From contig VYZB01000276.1 of the NCBI GenBank assembly GCA_013397455.1, forward strand, positions 580,461 through 644,460: a stretch of 64,000 nucleotides of DNA. The letters are read 5' to 3'. Shown piece after piece: positions 44,438 through 57,400 of this stretch. The position numbers and the translations under genes are program-made. Each line of letters starts with the position of its first letter. Positions within the stretch are counted from its first letter, which is position 1. Below the pieces are notes generated by a model. That model did not search any database. It had not been told where the DNA came from and worked only from the letters and a program-made list of their open reading frames with translations. This DNA is from Crotophaga sulcirostris (lineage: Eukaryota > Chordata > Aves > Cuculiformes > Crotophagidae).

Positions 44438-47260
44438 GTCATCACACCATAGTTTGTTACTCTTAATGGTTTTTTTTTTTAGGTGTTGACACGTTCCTCT
44501 GTTTTTCCCTCTCCTGACTTCTTTCAGGAGCACTCCTGTTTTGCAGCTGGTAACTGGTTCTGCATTTGAGTGCCAGAATTTTAGCAGGAAGCAATTCCAT
44601 TTCTTGACGTAATTTTCAAATCCAAGGCTGTCCTTTAGAGATCTGGTTGTGTTCAAGTCAGCCTGATGAACTGCACTTTAAATTGGACTTGGTGCCATAG
44701 GTGTTGAGGTGAGAGAATGGGATGTGATCCAGATGCAGCCTGTGCTCATGCTGAGCCTGCAGTCTCTGTGCTAGGCTGTGGTCTGTCCCCAGGGAGAGCC
44801 CTGGCCTCTGCCACACCTGTACGTCCTCTGTAGCCACAAACATATGTGGACACCACATTGCTCATCAGCAGGCAGAGAAAGCAGCCCCTTCCAGGTGTTG
44901 TCAGTGATGTCAAGAGACTCATCCTCCACATGTGGAGGAGTCGGGATTTTTGCAGACCTTGGAGATTCCCAAGTGCTCCTCAAGGGCTGGGAAGGATTCA
45001 AGCAGCCTGCTCCAAATGAACATGGCTCCTGTCTCATGTTTACTATGTGACCCTTTTGCAGTCCTGATGCAGATTGTGCCCAGTTCAGTGCCCAGGTCAG
45101 CAGCAGGGGCCTTCCTTCAGTTCATTATTGTTGAAGAGACCGTGTTTTCCACAGCAGTGAGCACAGTGTGTCTGTTAGCAGTGCAGGCCCATACACACTT
45201 ACTTTTATCCGAAACAGAGAGAAGGAATCTCTTCAAACACTTGGGCAAACTGTGTTGAAAGAACTTAATTTTAGTTTAGAATTTGCTTCTGGACCCCAAG
45301 AGCAAGATAGAAAGAGGCAACCCAAGATGTAGACTGAAATATGTACGGGTGGTGGTTTTGGTGGGAAAAGCTCAGATGTGTCATTTCACTGGGAATTATT
45401 TGTGACACTGCGTGCTGCAGGCTGAGTCGACTTGGACCTGATGCCACCAGTGGCTGCTTGGAAAGACTGCCAGGGTATGATACATTGGTATCCACCTGAA
45501 CTGTGCAAGTGCCAAACATATTTGTTAGGCTTTTCTTTTTCTCCAAAATACTGATGTATTTACTGCTTAACTGACATTTGTGTTAAATTGAGCCCGTGAT
45601 TACACATATGGTCTGCATGAAAAAGCAGTCAGAATTCTGGGTTTTGGTTGTTGAAAAGGAGGCCCTGACCAACGACAGCAAACTTGTGACTTCTGTAATG
45701 GTGTCTCTTTTGAAGGAAATGGAATATTCATCAGTAGCATCAAAGAGCTGTAAAAGAAACGATAAAACACCCCCTGAAGAAGTAACAGTTCCAGTAGCTA
45801 GAGAATTGCAGTCCTGCAAGGAGAGGAAGAGAATCAAAATTCTTGTGGCTACATTAATTGTGGGGTGTTATCCAGGTAAATGATGTACTTGGAAGTAAAA
45901 CCTCCACATTTTTGTTGCTGAACATGAGATTCGAGTACAAAGGGAACTGCTGTAAACCTAGCGTCTCTCCCAAACTCCTTTCCTAAGAACTTACAGTAGA
46001 AAAGGCAGTAATTTGATCTGAGGATCCTGTGGTTTTGATCTTCCGTGAGCTAGCCTGTCCTGTATGGACTTGGAGAAGTCAGTTTGCCTTCACAAGCCCT
46101 GTTCCACTCAGCTGAAAAGCTTTAAATGGGAGGAAAGTTACATCTTGCGTCTCCACTGTATTTTCTGGAATAAGCAGGTAAAGAAAACCGTACTTATTTG
46201 CAAACCAAATATATTTTTTCTACTTTATGGTTAGTTTTTTATACATGCCTTTTCAAAGAACTATTTTGAGGAGCTAAAAAAGATTAATATATTGTGTATT
46301 CCAAAGCTAAATTTATGTAAAATTATATTATGCAATTATGCAATTAAAAACAAAAGGGCAAAACCCAGCAAGAGTAGTAAATGGTAGGAGAGATGTGGAA
46401 GCACTTTAACGTTAGTGATAAGAAATCCTATGGAGGAAAAGGGACCAAAGTAAGTAAGTATCTGCACTTTGAATTTAACATAAGCTGTATAAAAAAAAAA
46501 ACAAAACCCACTGCTTTTTCTCAAACAAGCTGCTAACCTGGCTCTTGCTGGGCTCTTCATTTCTGGATGTGGAACATAACACAAATCTAATGTACTTGTT
46601 TCAATAATATTATGTGTGGTGGTGGTGGGGTGGCATTAAAACATATTTTGTGGTGTTAATTAAAACGCATTGTTACTTGAAAATGTGATTGGAGGTGGCA
46701 GAGGCAAACCTGAGGATTCCCGTAGAGTTCCAGGAGTAAAGCTGTGGTTAGCACCGAGGGGAATGCTGAAGTTAGAATTCATCTGAAAAAAGAAATCGAC
46801 TCCTGCCAGCATGTGAACAGGCTCAGGTGCTGGATTCTGCCTGTCCTGATGGTTTGTCCACCTTTGGGAGTCTAGGCTGTCCTGGAGAGCCTCTCTGCTT
46901 ATCCCAATCATGTTTTTTTCCCAATGGCCAAAGCAAGTAGCGCTCCTTAGAAGACCAAATTCATAGGGTATTTACAAAAATCCCTGCTATGAATGTAAGA
47001 AATGCTGCAAATATGATCTGATTTCTTCTGCTTCAGCAAAAAGAAAAGTATTTTAAATATAATTACCGTAGAACCAAGCAATTTAATCCCTCAATATAGG
47101 TGTGCCTTTGCTGAAGCAGCCTCCACACCATACCTCCAGTCCCTGAGGTTATAATCAGGCAGGCAAACCCTAGTCCTGGCCCACAGTGAAGAATAGGACA
47201 CAACTGTACAAGGTTGTTCAATAAATACTTCCTAAAACTGGCTCTCAGAGTGGTGTTTTC
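44438..47260 (+). other. LEPR: Probable LEPR 3' UTR
   Basis: 2.8 kb after the stop with no gene recognised. The first well-formed AATAAA (47220-47225) with a GT-rich element 25 bases later (tggtgttttc, 47251-47260) is taken as a possible end. ATTAAA variants at 46343 and 46635 could end it sooner. Short open frames on both strands around 45583-45883 have no recognisable product. Confidence 0.35.
47220..47260 (+). terminator. Candidate LEPR polyadenylation signal
   Basis: AATAAA at 47220-47225 followed by gagtggtgttttcc at 47248-47261. The spacing fits a cleavage site near 47240. There is no transcript evidence. Confidence 0.3.
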
Positions 47261-49027
47261 CTCCATGTCAGATGGGCATTCAATCCCACTCCTTAACTTT
47301 CTTTGCTCTTGCATAAAGCCAAAATCTGCGTATCCGGAATCCGCCGTCTGCTGCCGTTGGCCTCTGCCCTGGTCTCCAGTTACGGGTTCAGCTCTGGTCA
47401 ATCCTGTGGCAGCATCTGCCTCTGGGAGAGGAAATGAAGAGCTGGGATCAGTTACCACCTGCTTTTCCCACCATTATTTTTTAACCTCGACTTCAGGTCA
47501 GTTTGTTTAACAAAGCAGAATCCTTCCCAGGCTGCGTTGGAGAGCAGCGGGTTATTCCGTGTTTACAATGTTCTTCTCTTTCCACAGGGCAGCCAATAGA
47601 CCTGTTTTACACAGGAGTAAAATATTATTTCCTTATTTCTGGCTGATACAAGGATGAGCAGTTACAGTGCCTGAGCAAAGGCATTTTATAAGGTAATTTT
47701 GAAGGGTTGTTTTCCCTACAAAGCTGCAAGGAGACAGCCCTCTTGCCTTTTTGGTGGCTTCACACCTGGTGCTCTGTGTCACAAGAAGGACTGGAGCAGC
47801 AGGTGGGCTCCCACCTGCCCAGCTGCCTGTGCTGGCCGTCTCATCTTCATCCCAGCCTTGGGTTTGGCTGTTGGAGACTTGAGGCTCAGTTCCCCTTTGA
47901 TGTAATGGAGAAGTCCCTGCCAAGAAACAGGGAGAAAGTAGGGAATGGGGTTGAGCAGAGAACCTCATCAGAGGAAGAGGGTTGCTGGGGGCAAAACAGG
48001 CTTCGGCTGCTGATCTTCATCTCTGGTCTGACATGGTCCCCTCCAGCCAGGGTCACTCCTGGGCTTGGTGGCTGGGAGAGCCCAAGGGCCTCCCCTGCCC
48101 TGGGGCACAGTGAGGGAAGAGAAATGCTGTGGAAACACAGTTCAGAGCATCCTGAGGGTACAGGGCCACCAAAAACCCAGGGCTTGGCTCTGGTACTAAC
48201 TCAGCACAGATTCTGGTTGCTGCTAATAGTGATGCTGTTAGTGTTTCCCCATAAATATACCCATGCCTTTGCTACAAATAATGCTGTATTCAATCCTGGT
48301 AAAGCTGGTCATTTTGCAGAGAAGTGGGTTGTTTCTTTTTTTGCCATGGCTCCATGCCCACCAGAAAAGGCTTTTTCAATTTAAATGCTCTTTACTTTTA
48401 AAACTGCAATTTTTGTTTGAAGTAGCAAGAAACTGGTTTGCGTGTTTTGTACACGTGTCGCTTGGTCTGTCTTGGAGCCATGGATCTGTGCCATCAGCCA
48501 TGGGGTTGAAGGTGTGCAGTGAAACAGGGTTTGGGTTTGTCTTTTCCCCTTCCATAAACCGTGAACTCATTCCTTCTGTGTGTGTGGCTTTCCCTTCTGG
48601 AGCATTTGTGGTAATGATTTCCCTCTGATGAAACAGTAACTCACAACACCACTTCCTAACCCTGTCAGAGTAATTTTGTAATTATTTTTGTGCATAAAAT
48701 ATTTATTGTTGCCATTCCTGTTGAAGAGGAGTTTGCCTGTTGCAGTGAGCCATTGTCTGGTGCAGAAGCCTGTGAGACCCCGTCCTGCCCCAGGGGATTT
48801 CCCATCAAGGAACTCAATCACTGACGTCTTCTTTTAAATTGGGAAAATCTTCAGTGTTTCACTTTGCAGTTTACTGGAACTGGACCAGGGTTGCTGTGTG
48901 ATGCAGAACCTTCTGGTCAGCTGGCTCTTGGGCTGTACCATACTGCTGCCCTGCAGTGTCCCGTGCTGCGCAGCCGGATGCCGGGCAGAGCTCGGAGGAA
49001 TCGGGGGCAGGTGTCCCTGCTTTTCTA

Positions 49028-49074
49028 GGATGGATGATCTTAAGGGTCTCTTCCAATCTAAGTGATTCTGTGCT
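49028..49074 (+). mobile_element. Very short CR1 3' end, + strand
   Basis: gatggatgatcttaagggtc, tcttccaatct and agtgattctgtg match the last 45-50 bases of CR1. It is a severely 5'-truncated copy. Confidence 0.75.
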
Positions 49075-52000
49075 CTGGCTCATTTCTTTGCACAGATACC
49101 TGGTCCTTCTGTGCCCGTGCCTGCAGGCACAGATCTGGTGTGAAGAGCAGATCTCATACCCCTGTCCCTGCCCACCCCCCTTCATCAGTGCGACTGGCAC
49201 AGCTCATGTAACCTGCTCAGTGCCCGCCCTGGGTTTTGGCATTTCCCTCCCTGCTTTGAGTGAAATATTACCCTGTGATGAGATGCTGCAGGCTGTCTCT
49301 GTTATTTAGAGAAAGCTGATAAATGCAGTGCTGTGAGCAGCTCCTGCCCCACTGTCACAGAGTTCAGGCTGATTTGGGACAGAAATGGCAAAACGAAGCC
49401 CTCGAGCGCTGAAAAGCCACCCAGTCCCATGGGAGCCAGGTTGTCTCCATCTTCCCTTTCCTGATCATGCCTTAACCCAAGGAGCTATTGCCACCTGCCA
49501 GCTGCTGCCCAGCCTGTGGCTGCGTGGGGAAGGATCCCCCGTGCCCCCACCCTGAGCTATTTTGCTTTACAAGCCCCATGGTATTTCTGTGCCCTGCAAC
49601 CAGAGGACAGCCTGGTGCAGTCACCGACCCTGTGCTGCAAAGTGCTGTTTCCACAGGGGCTCTGCCCACTGGGAACTGCTGTGTCCCTGTGACCACCACA
49701 GAGACTGGGGAGCATGAGCAGCCCTGGTGGGAGTGTGGGGGTCAATACATCACTTATTTCTGTACAGGTAAGGAAAAGCCCTGGGATGCAAGCAGGATTT
49801 GCAGCTGGATGCTGGAGGGCAAGAGCAACCAGTGGAGACACTGAATGTTGCTTTTTCCCTAAGAAATATGTAGCCAATTTGTTGTGGGCTGATGGGTTTT
49901 TTTGCCTTTAAATAAACACAGAAGAGGTAAAATTTACCTCTTTAGGCATTTCTTTTACAGCCACTGTCTCCCTGACACCTCCCTGGGAAAGGAGTGAAAT
50001 TCTTCCCTGGCTCCCTTCCTCCTCTGCATCACTTGCTGCTCTGCTTGCTCAAACCAGTGCCTGAGAAACCTGCTCTGACTGGGGCAGCCAGTGCATAGGT
50101 GGGGATGGGGAAGGAGGGGAGTCAGGACATGTTCCTTTTATGTTCTCTCTTGCTAAAAAAAGCAATTTGTGTGCTGGAGAAGGTGTATTAATTTTTTGAG
50201 ATTTCTAAGGTTGTCTGTAATAAGTACTACGGTACGATGTACTTGTGGGGTGTTTTTTCATGGTTGCTTGACTATTTTGAGTATTAATGTTCTATATAAT
50301 AGAGTTGGTTATATTATCCTACTTTATTATAGTTTTACTGCAGTAAACTACCACTATCCCTAATGTAACTTATCCCTGCTGACAGGTGTGGGAGATGGCA
50401 TGACAGGTTATGGCCAGAGCAGAATGGCTTTGCTTTTACGGGGGTACCAAGCCCTGTCTCTGTCATGCACCGTTGTCTCTCTTTCTGCAGTTTATGTTTA
50501 GAAGATCTGCAGGTGAAATTTGGTGAAGTGGGTAATTGCTGGCCTCAGGCAGGCTTCCATCCCCTGGCAAATGAGGCAAATTAACCTGCAGGAACCAGCT
50601 GGGGCCAAGCTGCAGCGTAGAACGTTATTGCTGTACCTCCTTTCTGCACAGAAGTTGTACTGCATTTCCTTGATTCCTCCTCATAAGAATGGGGTTCACC
50701 AAGCCTCCATGTCCCCTCTCCCCACAGAGGATCCAGCTCATGGCACACGTAGAAGGACCAGGCCAGGAATATCCTCTGCCTGCCAGCAGGTTGAGGGTGA
50801 TCATTTAAAAATAGAGAGGGGAGCAACACATGCTTCAAATAGTTACCCAGACTGTGATTTGTCTGTGGATATTTCAGTTTGTCTGTTCCCTATTGCAGAA
50901 AAAGTAATTAAAATGCAAGTTTCTGGTGTGAGCTTCTGTAAGAGGAAGGATCCCACTCCTCCAGTCTTCCTTCTGCTAGGAAAGCAACACTACTTAATTT
51001 TGTCAAGGCTTGAATGAAATCCATAGGCTCTGGTACGCACACAGATTTTTTTTGTTGTGCAACAATAAAACACTGAGAATTCAGCATTTGACCCATGGCT
51101 GGATGCTGCTGTTCACAAAGACTCGGTGGCAGCATTGTGGCTCTCCCACTGGAGCACGGCACTACTGGCACGCAGCCCCAGGAAGACCAAAAGCACCTGC
51201 AGACACAATTCCCTTTCAGGAAGAGCCAAACTGGAGCTACGCAGCACCCTCGTGGACGGAAAACCACTTGGTTTGGGCAGGTGTCATTATGTTCACTAAT
51301 TATCTTAAGCAAAAGAAAAGTGAATTGTCTGTGTGAGATTCTAATTAATTACTACCCATCAGGAGCTTCTTATGCAAGAGCTGTCATCAGCAAAGCAGGG
51401 AAAAGCACTGAGAAACTCTCACTAGGAGATCTGAAAATCTGTCTTGATGGCTTATGAAATAATGCAGTGTCCTGCGGTTAGAGAATGAATGGAAAAACAA
51501 ATGATGAAGAGAGATGGAGGAAAGGAGATCCTGGGGGGGCTTTTAATGTTGATGAAAAGCTTTGGATGGTGAGGTCTCTAGGCTGTGTGGAGCTTGGGTT
51601 TGATAAAGGTCATGGCAGTGCACGCCTCTGCTTGTATTTCAGACGTAATTAGAGAGTCTTGTCTCGCCTTTCCTACCACCAGCAATGCACAGCACCTCTT
51701 TCCATAGTCCTAGATGGGTGCTTTCTGCATACAAATGAAGCTCATTTCCTATACCTGAAAATTACTTTTAAAACATCCGTTTATGTCTTTAAATCTGAGC
51801 ACAGCTTTAAGGACAGATAACAATGCAAAACTTTCTGGTCCTGATTTCACAAAGCTGCTTCTCAGCAGAGAATCTCATTCCAGTGCTGTTTAACGTCTTT
51901 GTTGCAGGCATGGACATTCTATGATCCCAGGATTTCAATATTGAAACCAACAGGTTGTCAGCTGTGTCACTTTGTGAGGAAGAATGGATGTGATGGGAAA

Positions 52001-54241
52001 GCCAAAGAACAGACTTGCTGTTACTTCTCCCAAAGCAAAGCTGGCCAGGTGGTGCTGGGAAACTTACATAGGTGGGCAGGAGACACAGTGCAGTCTGGAA
52101 CTTGTGCTGGGAAGAAACACTCAGAGGTTTATTTCAGGCTTTGAATGATGATTAAAGATCTGGGCCAGAAGAGCCTGGCAGTGAAATAATTATTTAGTCT
52201 TCTGCCTGCCTAATGTCAGAAGTGAGCTGCAGAGACCTGATGCTGTTTTGCTGCAACAGCTTGCCATCCCTCTGCTTTCAGCTGTGTGGTCATGAAAACA
52301 CCAGCTGAAGGACCGTGCAGCCACTGCGCTTACAGAAGTGGAGACCAACTCGCTCCTCCGCTCCAGGCCCAGGAACGTGCCCTGCTGGGGGCTTGGGGCT
52401 GAGCTCCTGCTCTGCACCACGCGCTGTCCTTCCCACACGCTCAGGTTATTTCTTCTGCTTGGAGCAGGAGCTAAGATGGCTGTGGAGAGGCTTCTTCCTA
52501 TGCCTAGTACGAGGGATGTTTGCTGGGTTTCTTTTCTGTTTTCAGTCGTCGACTTTTGAAATGCACTCTGGAAAACAGAGACATATTATTTGCATCTTGA
52601 CTTATAACTGGGGGTCCCTTTTGCGCTTTTTCTGATCAGTTGGATGTGAAAATAGATGTTGAATTAGGAGCCCTGTCCTTATCACTGTGTGATGACTAAC
52701 ATTTTCCTATCTGCAGTTTTAACAGATTGCTCTTTAAACCACTTGGAGTCGTAAAGCTGAAGCAGCCGCTCCAACGTTGTTGCACCAGCAATGTTAAAAG
52801 TGCACGAGCTTTTGCAGCCATCTAAATTCAGCATATCTAAAGATTTATTTCAATGCAAGTGCTGCTTTGCCACGCCTTCACGGTGCCACCCATAAGCATT
52901 AAGTGGTGATAGCGACCAGAAACGCCAGCCAGATTCACGCCAAATGTCTGAGGCAGAGGAGAAGGGCCAAATGCCAGCAAGAAACCAGCTCTTCACAACC
53001 CACCCAACTGTCAGGAGCAAAGGAAGGCAGAATTCTACTCTGGAGATGATTCAGAGAGCACAGCTTTGGATTCACAGGTTTTGCCCCACATTTTCTAAGC
53101 TAACTATGCACCTTCAGCACCTATTGATAAACCATCCGTCCTACTTACTCCATCACCAGCAGCCGCGATCCAGCTGGTCCTGTATTCTCCACTCCTGTTG
53201 AATCTATGGGCAATTATAGGGAAATTGCCACTGCTACCATGTATGTTAGCAAAATGAATCATAGAATTTAGTTTAAAATGCACCACACAGATGAAAACCT
53301 GAATCTTTTCTTGCCTGCCATGAAAAGGGTGAGGGATGCAGCTGATATTCAATACTCTTAACCAGCTGCTGTTTATTTGATCTTGTTTTCTTTCAGCTTC
53401 TTTTTGTTGGATCAGTTGTCATGCTAAAGCATAGAAGGTTTTCTTGTTTTAAAAATTTGTTTGTTTTTTATTGTAGACAAAATGTTGTGTGTGAAAAACA
53501 GTGAGACTTGTCTCGCCAATTTGAGTTCCATTTTCACACTTGAAAAAATCCACAGGGTTAGGGTTGAAAGTCTAAATGTCTGCTGCATCGGTATGTTTTT
53601 AGAGAACTGATGTTAATTAGCTGAGCCTCGTAAATTAATTAGTTTGTAAAATCAGTTATGCTAGTGGAGTTGTCCTCTAACTGAACTAGACACAATTATG
53701 GACATGATTTTCTAAATCTAGTGAAAAACCTAGATGCAAACAAGGAAGATAAATAAGACCTTATCTTTGTAAGTTTGTTTGCATGGAGGGAAGTCACTTC
53801 CCTAGGCGTTTGCTGATCAACCGCGCAGCTCGTGTAGCTGACTTTACCCAGGGTGTTACTGCTGGACCAGGAGCACTTGCTCAGGCTTTACTCACTGAGC
53901 TCCCTGACAAGGGAGAGGGCTAACACTGCTGTGTAAATACTGTGTGTCCACCCAGTCCTTCTGCTGGTGGCTGTGGGTGATGGAGGACCTCAGACGTTTG
54001 TGCATGAGGTGCAGCTTGCCCAGCCTGCACTCTGGATTTGTGATTTTGTCTGTGTGTGCATGCACAGGCAGTGGCAGCAAACCCTTGAACTGTAGACCAG
54101 TAGAGGCAGTGAGGTCCATGTTAGAACAAAATAGGCATAAATCTCATGAACTGCCATAGCTGGGGTGTTTTTAGATCACTTAAAATGATTTCTCCTAAGC
54201 AGCTGTAAGGAAGTGGTGTGCAGAATAGGTTATTTGGCTGA

Positions 54242-54278
54242 GCATGTATCCAGTTTGGGCTGCATGTATCCAGTTTGG
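54242..54278. repeat. Two-copy 20-bp-period tandem duplication
   Basis: gcatgtatccagtttgg occurs at 54242 and 54262. Confidence 0.85.
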
Positions 54279-54324
54279 CCTGGTGATCTGCAAATGCTTT
54301 GCCAGAAAAACTACTGCGTGAACA

Positions 54325-54440
54325 GAATGATGGAACAGTGGAGATGGGAAGGGACCTCTAGACACTGCCTCGTCCAAGCCCCTGCTCAGAGCAGTGTCAG
54401 GTAGGGCAGGCTGCCAGGGCTGCAGCCAGCCGGGTTTCCA
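54325..54440 (-). mobile_element. CR1 LINE 3' fragment, - strand
   Basis: Reverse complement of a CR1 end: gatgggaagggacctctaga, cactgcctcgtccaagcccc and tgctcagagcagtgtcaggt, then agggcaggctgcc. Diverged and without a clear octamer tail. Confidence 0.75.
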
Positions 54441-57400
54441 TAGTTGAACAAGTTTAAGGTATAATTCACAAAAGTATTCTTTCCTTCTATGGAAAATCAA
54501 TTGTGCAAGAATCATCACTTCGAATTTCCACAGCTGAAGAGGGAAGAGACAGGCCCACTGAGAGGACAGGTTGAAACTTCTTTGAAATCTGTGGTTGTAA
54601 CTATTTGTTAAGGATAAATGATCTTAAACCTCTGTTTCACAGTAGTGTTTGAGACTTTAATGTTTGTTTCAAAGTAAACTTCTTTTCACATTCCATGTAA
54701 AACATTAATCTTTAATTAAATTAAGTGGCTGGATTACTGGCACTTTATGAAATCAAACATTTCCCAACAGATAAAGAACACTAGCTTTAATGTCAGGACT
54801 TAATTTCTTGTATCTGTTAGATTTATTACGGGTGATTAGATCATTTTATTAGATGGGAATTTAGCTGATTTCTTCTTAAAATACCAGGACCTCCCAGCCT
54901 CAGCTGTTATGCAAGACAAGAGCTGAAAAATATTGTTAGCGGCTATTTTTTCACAGAATTCATCAACATCTAGCCAACAGACTAGCCCTACCTCCTACAG
55001 ATTTATAAACTGGGCTGGATGCATCAACACTCGGGTTTTCGGCTGCCAGCCAGCGAGCTCTCCCTGTGAGGGCTGGAATTACTCACCAGCAGGTTTCTCT
55101 GCAAGTGTCAGCTGTGACCCTGACCACCACTTTCCGCCTTTCACTTTGACCCTCTCAGGGTTTTAGATATTCATAAAAGGCCGGGTCAAATGAATCAGCG
55201 CGGTGTCTGACAGTCCTTGTCAATTAATGCTGAGTGGCTGAGGGGGAGGAGGAGGCGTGAAGTGTGGGTGCTGATCCGTGGATGCCACCGAGGCTGTGCA
55301 GAAGTTACAGCGCGCTGCTGAACTGACACAAGCATCCTCCTTTCTCAATACTTTGCCTGAAAGGAACAGCCTTGTCTTGTCCTCCCTGCTAAACCCTTCT
55401 GGGCAGGGGTTAAGGTGGTAACTCTTGGGCCTGTTGCCAAAGCTGTTGAACCTTGAATGCAATCAATGGGAACACCCGACTATTCCAAAACAGGGCACAA
55501 AATAATCCACCCACCTGCTGATATTTTTTCTGGTCTGTTACATACGTTTTACAGGGCACCCAGCAGTTCCCAGCTAATGTTCGTGGTGACGCCCCAGGGC
55601 TAAGAACTCCCCCAGTGCCCAGCCTCCCCCTGAGAGCCCAGTCTGTAGGAAAAAAAGGGAGTCTGACCCATTTCACAGCACAGGCAATGCTGTAATGTTA
55701 CGCCTCAGCTGAAATGCTGTTGTCTTTAACTGCAATATTGTGGTTTTCAAACTTATTTCAGAAGGAGAAATCATCCATGGAATTCTCCTCACTGACTTTG
55801 GACTATGACAAAACCTTTCATGCCATCATAACTTTCCATCTCTTGGCATCCTGACTGCTGCAACACCTGCCTGCTGGTCTATAAATGAGATATTCCTGTG
55901 GCTGCATCCCACCTTCGGCTTTGCTTTAGGGCTGCATTGAAGTAGGCTTTGTTTAAAACCTACACTGCATTTTTGAAGATTTTAAATTTAATAAAAAGAG
56001 CTTCAGTGGTTTAGTAAGCCACTGCCCTTTTCCTAGGGAAAGCCAGTTTTCCTAGGGAAGCCAGTCTGTTGGGTGGTGGGGCTGCCTGGATTACCGTGTT
56101 TATCTGTTTAAATGAATGATCTGGGAATCAATAAAAGTCTTCTCATCCATTCGTGAGAGTGAAAAGACTTACCTACAGCTTCCCAAATGAACTTTTGAAG
56201 GGATAGGAAATGCGTCCTTCACAGCACAGCTGTTTCATGCACTTCTCCCAGATTCGTTTCTAATAACACCACAAGAAAAATAAGCAGGGATGGAGTGCCT
56301 GCCATGCTCCTCATCCCTCTGTTTTCTCTCAGTTCTTGAAAGCAAAAGCAACAATTTTTCTTTCTGCTTCTGGTGTTGAACGTGGCGGGTAAATTTCATT
56401 GCCAGATCACAGGAGCACAGACAGCATCTGTTATACTCCATTTAATTCCCCTCTATTTCATATGTATGAGCTGTTTCAGCTATTTCAGCTGCAGTGGAAG
56501 GACTGAGATGGGAGCACAAACATTCATTAATTCTGGCCAGTGAATTAATTCATTGGTCTCTTACAGTATTCCGGGTATTTGTTTCCTTCCCTGATTTCCA
56601 TACTGTCTTATTAATCTCCCAGCAGTCTGCAGCCTGCCATCAGTTTTTACCTGAACCTGTTTTTCTGGTACCAAGACCTTTATGGAAGAGGAGAGAAGAT
56701 GACAAAGCCATTTACGTTTGAGGAACTGAGGGCACGGAAGAAAGAAGACAATTGTGGGGGGAGGTACTGGCCATCTTCTTTGCTTGGTGCTGGCAGTACC
56801 CAGAAAGCTTCTGATTTTCTCTGAAAAGAGGAACTTTTCTGGGGGAGACACATGACACAAACCAAGAACAAACCCAGAAGATTGTGCAAAATACCACAAA
56901 ATGGGAGGCATTTTCTCAGCAGAAGTTCTGGGGCTGTGCTGCCTGTTGGGAGAGTGGTGGAGGGCACAGAAATAGCGGGCACCAGGAAAACTTTCTGCCA
57001 GTGATGTCCTTCATGGTGCAACCCCAGGTAGCTCACCAGCAAAGAAGAGACTGGGGAGGGAAGTAATTTCATCTCAGAGACAGAAAAATTTCCCCTTTTT
57101 TCTTTTGCCAGTGGAGTAAGAGCTGTGTTCCCCTTCGCTTCTGCTTATTTTTAGCATTGCTAATATCAGCCATCCTCATTCAAAACACATTTGCTTTTAC
57201 TCCCTTTCTATTTCAATAGGAAACATATCTTCTTTTTACTGTTTTGACAATATCTCACTGAAGCCATTTATTCTATTCTGTGCAAGCTCTCCTACCACAT
57301 TTATCACCAAAGTATCTGAATGCATTAAGCAAAATTACCAACATCTGCCAGATTATTTTTTCTCTCAGTCTCCTTAGGAAAAAATACAGATGCAATAATG

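Larger units (their letters stand above)
47261..54324. other. Region downstream of LEPR without recognised genes
   Basis: About 7 kb. More GC-rich than the LEPR introns between 47.6 and 50 kb, where a 225-codon + frame (47707-48384) is the longest non-LEPR open frame without N but resembles no protein I know. It holds a tiny CR1 end at 49028-49074 and a 20-bp-period duplication at 54242. Confidence 0.6.

Noticed and set aside
45583..45883. Overlapping 84- and 95-codon frames on opposite strands after the LEPR stop; the + frame ends near an AG-gtaaat donor-like site
   Set aside because: No recognisable protein, no matching acceptor, and the position is in the likely LEPR 3' UTR. Considered chance.
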